Positions 58,756 through 64,000 of a DNA stretch of 64,000 bases are shown here, piece by piece. Every line of letters starts with the position of its first letter. Position 1 is the first letter of the stretch. The DNA is from Paenibacillus sp. J5C2022 (GTDB lineage: Bacteria; Bacillota; Bacilli; Paenibacillales; Paenibacillaceae): NCBI RefSeq assembly GCF_025567625.1, contig NZ_JAOQJC010000010.1, forward strand, positions 1 to 64,000, written 5' to 3'. The position numbers and the translations under genes were made by a program. The notes under the pieces were generated by a model, which did not search any database, was not told where the DNA came from, and was given only the letters and a program-made list of their open reading frames with translations.

Positions 58756-60021
58756 TTGCATAGCAGCTATTGGCTGACAAATGTACGCCTAGAGAATGGA
58801 CTTATTAAGGAGAACGGCGCTGTCGCAGGGACAATGACGGGGCTGTACAGCTTGAAAATCGAGAACGGCAAAATTGCGCAAATCATTCCTGCAAGCGGAT
58901 TCTCGAACGATTCGGCGGCGGAGAGGAACGAGGAGGATAACGGACTGCCGGTTGTGGATGCGCATGGCCTGCTGGCGCTGCCGTCGTTCGTGGAGAAGCA
59001 CTGTCATCTGGACAAGACATTGCTTGGAGACCGTTGGCGGCCGGTTCGGCCGGCGCACACGATATTCGAACGATTCAATATCGAGAAGGATACGCTGCCG
59101 AAGCTGGAGACGACGATGAAGGAGCGCGCGGAAGTCTTGCTCGGTACGCTTCTGCAGGCGGGATCGACGCATATTCGCACTCATGTCGACATCTATCCGG
59201 ACGTCGGGCTTCGCCATCTGGAGGCCGTGAAGGAAGCGCTCTCCTCATTCGAAGGGAAACTATCTAATGAGATCGTGGCCTTTCCACAGCACGGACTGCT
59301 GCGCTCGCATAGCGTCGGGCTTGTAAGAGAAGCGCTGCGGCAAGGCTGCGGACTCGTCGGCGGGGTCGATCCCCATACGGTGGACGGAGATATGGAGCGG
59401 TCGCTGCAGGGGATGATGGAGCTGGCGGTAGAAGCGAATGCCGACGTCGATCTGCACTTGCATGACGGCGGCCGCATCGGGCTGGATACGATCAAGCGGC
59501 TGGCGATGTTGACCGAGGAAGCCGGCTGGCAAGGCCGGGTTGCCGTCAGCCACGCATTCGCCCTGGGCGACATGGAGGGCAGCGAAGCCGACGAGATGGC
59601 AGGGCTGCTGGCGGAGACCGGCATAACGGTCATTACAAGTGTACCGATAGGCCGGGTGATCCCGCCAGTGTCGTTCCTTCAGGCGAAGCGCGTTCCCGTC
59701 GCGGTCGGCTGCGACAATATATTCGACTCCTGGTCGCCGTTCGGCAACGGAGACATTCTGGAGAGGGCGGGACGCCTGGCAGAGCGGTTCGGCAGAAGCG
59801 CAGAGCCGGCATTGGCGGAGACGCTCGGGTTGATTACGGGCGGACGGAAGCCGCTGGATGAGCAGGGGCGGCAGGTATGGCCGCAGCCGGGCGACGAGGC
59901 GAATATCGTATTCGCAGAAGCGAGCTGCTCGGCTGAGGCTGTAGCCAGAAGAGCGAGACGGCCTGCCGTCATGAATAAAGGGATGATCGTAGCGGGATCA
60001 TTGGAGAGGGGATCGAGATGA
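58756..60021 (+). CDS. Amidohydrolase, cytosine-deaminase-like (first of tandem pair)
   Basis: About 421 residues from TTG 58756, with GAGGAGG at 58740-58746; the position matches the 109-bp spacing seen for the ankyrin gene. Metal motifs: VEKHCHLDKTLL in place of the usual HxH, THIRTHVDIYP, VDLHLHDGGR, VAVSHAFALG and GCDNIFDSWSPFGNGD. These fit the cytosine deaminase-like branch of the amidohydrolase superfamily, which hydrolyses ring or side-chain amino/amide groups. Its stop overlaps the next start (ATGA). No transporter lies nearby. Confidence 0.88.
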   Translation: MHSSYWLTNVRLENGLIKENGAVAGTMTGLYSLKIENGKIAQIIPASGFSNDSAAERNEEDNGLPVVDAHGLLALPSFVEKHCHLDKTLLGDRWRPVRPAHTIFERFNIEKDTLPKLETTMKERAEVLLGTLLQAGSTHIRTHVDIYPDVGLRHLEAVKEALSSFEGKLSNEIVAFPQHGLLRSHSVGLVREALRQGCGLVGGVDPHTVDGDMERSLQGMMELAVEANADVDLHLHDGGRIGLDTIKRLAMLTEEAGWQGRVAVSHAFALGDMEGSEADEMAGLLAETGITVITSVPIGRVIPPVSFLQAKRVPVAVGCDNIFDSWSPFGNGDILERAGRLAERFGRSAEPALAETLGLITGGRKPLDEQGRQVWPQPGDEANIVFAEASCSAEAVARRARRPAVMNKGMIVAGSLERGSR

Positions 60022-61244
60022 AGCAATCGGCTTATTGGCTGGTGAATGTAAGACTGGAGAGCGGTTATAGCTATGGAGACGGCGTCATTGCCGGAACCGA
60101 AACGGAATTAAGCCATATTCGCGTGGAGAATGGGTGCATATCCGCCATTACCGCCGGTGAACGGCCAGATGACGGTCTGCCGCAGCAGGATGCGAAGGGG
60201 CTGCTCATGCTGCCCGCGTTCCAGGAGATGCACATACATATCGACAAAACGTATTACAGCGGGCCGTGGAGGGCGGTAAGGCCGGTCAAGGATATATTCG
60301 GGCGAATTCAGGAGGAGCGAGAGCTGCTGCCGAAGCTGCTGCCGACCGCACAGGAGCGGGCGGAGAATATGCTGAACTTGCTGCTTGGCTTCGGCTCCAC
60401 CCATGTCCGGACGCACTGTAATATCGATCCGGTCATCGGTCTCGGCAATCTGGAGGCGACGATGGGAGCGCTTCAGACATTCTCCGGCAAGCTGTCCTCC
60501 GAAGTCGTCGCCTTCCCGCAGCACGGGCTGCTGCGCTCCGATGCAGTCGAGCTGGTACGTCAGGCGATGCGCAGCGGCGCCACTCATGTCGGCGGCGTCG
60601 ACCCGGTCACCGTGGACGGCGACATGGAGAAATCGCTGCAGACGATTATGGACATTGCCGTGGAGGCGAATGCGGGTGTGGACGTGCATATTCACGATCG
60701 CGGCGAGACGGGAATGGCGACAATGCACAGGCTTGCCGATCTGACAGAGCAGGCCGGCTGGCAGGGAAGGGTAACGGCCAGCCATGCCTTCGGCTTTGCC
60801 GGCGAGCCTTCGGCCGCGGCGGAGCTGGCGGAGCGATTCGCAAGTCTGGGCATATCCGTTACGTCGACGGTTCCGTTCGGCGGCTTGATCATGCCGCTTC
60901 CGATGCTGCGCGAGAAGGGTGTCCGGGTAGGACTCGGCAATGACAGCATCACGGATCATTGGTCGCCGTTCGGCACGGGGGACTGCCTGGAGAAGGCGAC
61001 AAGGCTTGCCGAGCTGTACCGGTTCGTCGACGAGCGCTCGCTTGCGGCATCGCTCGGCTTCATTACCGGGGGAGTATTGCCTCTCAACGAAGAAGGCAAG
61101 CGCGTATGGCCGACGGTCGGGGATGCCGCGGACGCCGTGTTCGTGCAAGCGAGCTGCTCGGCAGAGGCGGTAGCGAGGAGAGCCCGGCGGTCGGCGGTAC
61201 TGTTCGGCGGCGAGCTGGTGTCCGGGGCATTAGACGCCGAGTGA
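60018..61244 (+). CDS. Amidohydrolase, cytosine-deaminase-like (second of tandem pair)
   Basis: 408 residues, clearly paralogous to the gene before it over the full length: QEMHIHIDKTYYSGPWRAVR, STHVRTHCNIDP, VDVHIHDRGETG, VTASHAFGFAG and LGNDSITDHWSPFGTGD. Both keep the metal-binding His and Asp residues, so both may be active, perhaps on different substrates or as a hetero-oligomer. The 3' end overlaps the converging LysR gene by 15 bp. Confidence 0.88.
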   Translation: MKQSAYWLVNVRLESGYSYGDGVIAGTETELSHIRVENGCISAITAGERPDDGLPQQDAKGLLMLPAFQEMHIHIDKTYYSGPWRAVRPVKDIFGRIQEERELLPKLLPTAQERAENMLNLLLGFGSTHVRTHCNIDPVIGLGNLEATMGALQTFSGKLSSEVVAFPQHGLLRSDAVELVRQAMRSGATHVGGVDPVTVDGDMEKSLQTIMDIAVEANAGVDVHIHDRGETGMATMHRLADLTEQAGWQGRVTASHAFGFAGEPSAAAELAERFASLGISVTSTVPFGGLIMPLPMLREKGVRVGLGNDSITDHWSPFGTGDCLEKATRLAELYRFVDERSLAASLGFITGGVLPLNEEGKRVWPTVGDAADAVFVQASCSAEAVARRARRSAVLFGGELVSGALDAE

Positions 61245-62123
61245 GCGTTGGAACAATGCAACGAAGTTTTGAGCGGCCTTGGAGAGCGTATGGTTCTTCA
61301 GCCATATTAGTCCGACAGGCGAGGACAGCTCGTCCGAGGGAGATATGCGAGTAGCGTGAATGTCGTAGCTTCGATGCTGCCTGATCATCGTCTCCGGAAC
61401 GATCGATGCGCAGAAATTGGAAGAGACAAGCTCCATTAACAATGTAATGTCGGAGCATTCGCCAAGCATGTTGGGGTGCAGGTGGAGGCGGGAGAAGGCT
61501 TCCATCACCAAATAGTGCACCCCTAATCCCTCCGTGCTGGGAAGCATGAGCGGGTAGTGGAGGATGTCGGCAAGCGACACCTCCCGCTTCATCTGTTCCT
61601 TGCTGCGGGCGGAGGTCAGGAAGTAGAAGGGCTCGGCATGAAGATGAAGCACCGAGAAGGGGGACAGCTCCAGCGGCAAGCGGATGAACGCGAGCTCAAT
61701 GGCTCTGTCCTTTACCAGCTGGCACAGCTGAGCCGACTCGTTTTGCTGTATTTTATAAGTCACCTTGGGATATAGCTCCCGGAATTGATGGAGGAGATGA
61801 GATAATCCGGCTACCGAGAACGTGTTAAGGCCTATTTTCAGTTTTCCGTTAACGCCGTTTCCCACCTCCTTTACCTCCATTTTGGCTTCCTCCAGCAATT
61901 GCGTCATTTGCAAGGCATATTTATACAGGGCTTCTCCCGCTTCGGTTACCTCGAAGTATTTTCCGCTTCTCTCCACGAGCTTCGCTCCGAGCTCCTCTTC
62001 CATCGCTTTCAGATGCTGGCTTAATGGAGGCTGGGAGATGTGTAGCTTTTCGGCGGCTGCGGATATTTTCCTCTCTTCCACGATGGCGATGAAGTAACGC
62101 AGCTGTCTCATATCCACTTTCAA
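61230..62123 (-). CDS. LysR-family regulator of the amidohydrolase locus
   Basis: 297 residues. Helix-turn-helix KISAAAEKLHISQPPLSQHL, then MEEELGAKLVERSGKYFEVT. The effector domain covers residues about 90-290. It converges on the amidohydrolase pair and diverges from the ankyrin lipoprotein gene. The same promoter block precedes both of those, which makes this protein the likely regulator of both. Confidence 0.93.
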   Translation of the reverse strand: MKVDMRQLRYFIAIVEERKISAAAEKLHISQPPLSQHLKAMEEELGAKLVERSGKYFEVTEAGEALYKYALQMTQLLEEAKMEVKEVGNGVNGKLKIGLNTFSVAGLSHLLHQFRELYPKVTYKIQQNESAQLCQLVKDRAIELAFIRLPLELSPFSVLHLHAEPFYFLTSARSKEQMKREVSLADILHYPLMLPSTEGLGVHYLVMEAFSRLHLHPNMLGECSDITLLMELVSSNFCASIVPETMIRQHRSYDIHATRISPSDELSSPVGLIWLKNHTLSKAAQNFVALFQRSLGV

Positions 62124-62139
62124 TCACGTCCCCTTTTTG

Positions 62140-62207
62140 TATATGGAAAACCTAAGAAATCATTAATTTATTAATATTTTTCATATAATACTATTCCATG
62201 TTAGCAT
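62140..62207 (+). promoter_or_regulatory. LysR-type regulated promoter of the ankyrin gene
   Basis: TATATGGAAAACCTAAG (62140-62156) and TGTTAGCAT (62199-62207) match the blocks at 58647-58714. TTTTTCATATAAT between them (62177-62189) is also the reverse complement of ATTATATGAAAAA, so the region contains an inverted pair and a TATAAT -10 box at 62184. The divergent LysR gene starts 17 bases to the left. Confidence 0.7.
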
Positions 62208-62248
62208 ATGTGTATAACAGGATAAAGCTGTAAAAGGAGAAGAAAACG

Positions 62249-62971
62249 ATGCTTCGTCAATTGGCAATGTCTATCGTCCTGGCAGGCGTATTGTTCATAA
62301 CAGCATGTCAGAGCAATACGGATTCCTCTCATATCGTACCGGAAGAAACAAATTCTATTGAAAAGGCGGCGGAACAAGTGAACAATCAACTGATACTGGC
62401 AGCTGAGAATGGCGATACAGAGCGAGTTCTTAACCTTCTGGAGGAGGGAGCGGACGTCAACGCAGTCGACGATCGGGGAAGAACGGCCGTCGTGGCGGCC
62501 ACCTATGCGAATAAGGCGGAAACGGTAAAGGCGCTGATCGAGCAAGGGGCGGATATCAATATCCGCGATAACAATCTCAACAATGTCCTGCTGTATGCGG
62601 GCGCCTCGGGCTATCTCGATATCGTCAAGCAGTCGCTGGCGGCAGGAGCCGACACGACATTGACGAATCGATTCGGAGGCACAGCACTGATTCCGGCTTC
62701 CGAACGAGGCCATGTGGAAGTCGTGAAGGAGCTGCTCGCACATTCCGATACAGATGTGAACCATATTAACAACTTGCACTGGACGGCATTAATGGAAGCG
62801 GTCATTCTGGGAGACGGCGGAGAGAAGCATCAGACGATTGTGAAGCTGCTGATCGATTACGGAGCGGACGTTCATATCGGCGACTCGCAGGGGATCACGC
62901 CGCTCCAGCATGCGCAGAAGCTCGGGTTCGGAGAAATCGAGAGCTCGCTGCGCGAAGCTGGGGCGCAGTGA
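62249..62971 (+). CDS. Ankyrin-repeat lipoprotein
   Basis: 240 residues. Lipoprotein signal (MSIVLAGVLFITAC) with lipobox ITAC. Five or so ankyrin repeats follow: NQLILAAENGDTERVLNLLE; DDRGRTAVVAATYANKAETV; NLNNVLLYAGASGYLDIVKQ; NRFGGTALIPASERGHVEVV; NLHWTALMEAVILGDGGEKH. Ankyrin lipoproteins in Bacillota are mostly uncharacterised and likely bind proteins outside the membrane. Its promoter is shared in design with that of the amidohydrolases. The start follows AAAGGAG. Confidence 0.9.
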   Translation: MLRQLAMSIVLAGVLFITACQSNTDSSHIVPEETNSIEKAAEQVNNQLILAAENGDTERVLNLLEEGADVNAVDDRGRTAVVAATYANKAETVKALIEQGADINIRDNNLNNVLLYAGASGYLDIVKQSLAAGADTTLTNRFGGTALIPASERGHVEVVKELLAHSDTDVNHINNLHWTALMEAVILGDGGEKHQTIVKLLIDYGADVHIGDSQGITPLQHAQKLGFGEIESSLREAGAQ

Positions 62972-63136
62972 CGAGGATTAATGGTAGGGTATATCCATCC
63001 AAAAATAACGTTAGTAACCTTGAGCAGTTCTGTCTGAAAAGCACCGTCTACTAAAATGATGAGACCACCCGAATAAGTATCTACTTTGTACGATTTTTCT
63101 TACAAATTGGAGTTGGACGCTACATATATTCGGCAC

Positions 63137-63654
63137 TTTGTATGATTTTTCGTTACTACTTAGATACTAAAGTAAGTAGGAGCTATCGCTCAAAATGGTC
63201 ACATAGAATCGGAAAAATAGAGAAAAGTGTGCGCTATCGCTCATTTTGCTCACATAGCCCCGCCAAGCGTGCCTTGTACCGCCGAAAAGTAGGAGCTATC
63301 GCTCAATATGGTCACATAGAATCGGAAAAATAGAGAAAAGTGTGCGCTATCGCTCATTTTGCTCACATAGCCCCGCCAAACGTGCCTCGTACCGCCGAAT
63401 AGAAGGAGCTATCGCTCAAAATGGTCACATAGAATCGGAAAAATAGAGAAAAGTGTGTGCTATCGCTCATTTTGCTCACATAGCCCCGTCAAGCGTGCCT
63501 TGTATCGCTGAAAAGTAGGAGCTATCGCTCAAAATGGTCACATAGAATCGGAAAAATAGAGAATAGTGTGCGCTATCGCTCATTTTGCTCACATAGCCCC
63601 GTCAAGTGTGCCTCGTACCGAATAGACCTAAGTAGTAACGATTTATCGTACAAA
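63137..63654. repeat. Array 5: 113-bp repeats inside terminal inverted repeats
   Basis: GCTATCGCTC recurs at 63182, 63233, 63295, 63346, 63408, 63459, 63521 and 63572: steps alternate 51 and 62 bp, so the true unit is 113 bp, four copies. The whole is bounded by 27-bp imperfect inverted repeats at 63137-63163 and 63628-63654 (23 of 27 match; the inner 13 bp, CGTTACTACTTAG and CTAAGTAGTAACG, are exact). A partial further copy of the left end lies at 63085-63103. It lies between the converging ankyrin and GH88 genes. No coding sequence is credible inside it; 62972-63084 also shows nothing clear. Confidence 0.9.
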
Positions 63655-63733
63655 TCCCCCATGGGCTGTCGGCCATCGCGAGGAACAAAAATCGGTGACG
63701 TCGTATTTATAGAACGTTATACTGGAGGGCTTG

Positions 63734-64000
63734 TCAGAACAAGCCCTGCTGTCCCTTCAGCTTGACCAGAGCCTCTACGAAATAGTAGTCGCCGTAAATG
63801 ATCGGCACATTGACATGGCGATTAACAGGGTAAGAGACAGTGCCTTTGGTCAAGATGGCATCCTGACCATCTCCCCAATCGGCATAGTTGTCGTATAACC
63901 CTTTCAGAATAGCAACTGCGCTCTCGTAATAGAACGCTTTCTCCGCTTCATCCTCCAGCAGCATGACAAGCTCCAGCAGCCCGCTTGCCGCACAGGCCGC
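63734..64000 (-). CDS. GH88 unsaturated glucuronyl hydrolase, C-terminal part
   Basis: The last 88 residues or so of a gene that continues past the window edge: AASGLLELVMLLEDEAEKAF, then LYDNYADWGDGQDAILTKGT and VPIIYGDYYFVEALVKLKG. This matches the alpha/alpha-barrel end of GH88 (YteR-like) enzymes, which release unsaturated uronic acids made by polysaccharide lyases. The frame stays open to the last base. With the GH2 and GH39-like enzymes it points to use of uronic acid-containing glycans. Confidence 0.85.
   Translation of the reverse strand, partial: AACAASGLLELVMLLEDEAEKAFYYESAVAILKGLYDNYADWGDGQDAILTKGTVSYPVNRHVNVPIIYGDYYFVEALVKLKGQQGLF

Noticed and set aside
60108..61148. 346-codon minus-strand open frame
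   Set aside because: Antisense shadow of the second amidohydrolase.

Overview
The window looks like a chromosomal segment of a Paenibacillus-type Bacillota bacterium (Paenibacillus, Cohnella or a close relative). The signs are Lpl-type sugar ABC transporters paired with large AraC-type sensors or YesM/YesN two-component systems, an S-layer homology protein, many lipoproteins, glycoside hydrolases, a dense tRNA cluster, strong intrinsic terminators and moderate GC. I see no transposase, integrase, phage gene or CRISPR array.

Layout. 1-577: the end of a tRNA operon (a partial tRNA, then His, Lys, Leu, Gly, Arg, Pro) and its terminator. 0.8-3.1 kb: XRE-cupin regulator divergent from a DODA-type dioxygenase, then a stand-alone GTP cyclohydrolase II. 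3.2-9.3 kb: a membrane AraC-type sensor divergent from a permease-permease-binding protein sugar importer. 9.4-12 kb: DeoR regulator, MFS transporter and HAD phosphatase with overlapping ends. 12.6-17.2 kb: AraC/GyrI-like regulator, LysR regulator, small monooxygenase-like protein and a secreted Ig-like protein. 17.3-23.5 kb: an envelope glycosylation set (SMR-type flippase, GT39 membrane glycosyltransferase, DPM1-like GT2, DUF2304) followed by an exported FAD oxidoreductase. 23.6-29.5 kb: SLH protein, tandem esterase and GMC oxidoreductase on the minus strand. 29.6-32.2 kb: AraC regulator, membrane-anchored unknown, DinB-like protein. 33.1-40.7 kb: a compact six-gene catabolic operon (class III aminotransferase, DeoR regulator, FGGY kinase, amidohydrolase, fucose-isomerase-like protein, Gfo/Idh/MocA dehydrogenase). 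40.7-42.8 kb: second DinB-like protein and a lipoprotein. 43.5-57.8 kb: a glycan-use locus with GH2 beta-glucuronidase-like enzyme, a 1590-residue exported GH39-like enzyme, YesM/YesN two-component system and a second Lpl-type importer. 58.7-63 kb: two tandem amidohydrolases, a LysR regulator and an ankyrin lipoprotein. The window ends inside a GH88 gene.

The most unusual content is non-coding. Four arrays (18.1, 32.3, 42.9 and 58.1 kb) are built from 51-bp units made of a palindromic core module and a spacer module, and the modules appear to have been exchanged between arrays in register. A fifth array (63.1 kb) alternates 51- and 62-bp steps and is bounded by 27-bp imperfect terminal inverted repeats. 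Two copies of a 188/189-bp element with inverted ends occur at 12.2 and 45.5 kb.

Three sets of duplicated regulatory regions allow regulons to be proposed from sequence alone. A 22-bp-period direct repeat with a -10 box at an identical offset precedes the GH39-like gene and the second importer (likely YesN targets). A conserved block exactly 109 bp before the start codon precedes the amidohydrolase pair and the ankyrin lipoprotein (likely LysR targets). A structured element plus 11-bp-period TTAAG boxes precedes both the flippase and the GT39 gene.

All coordinates and motifs were read by eye from the sequence. Family assignments rest on recognised motifs, not on database searches.
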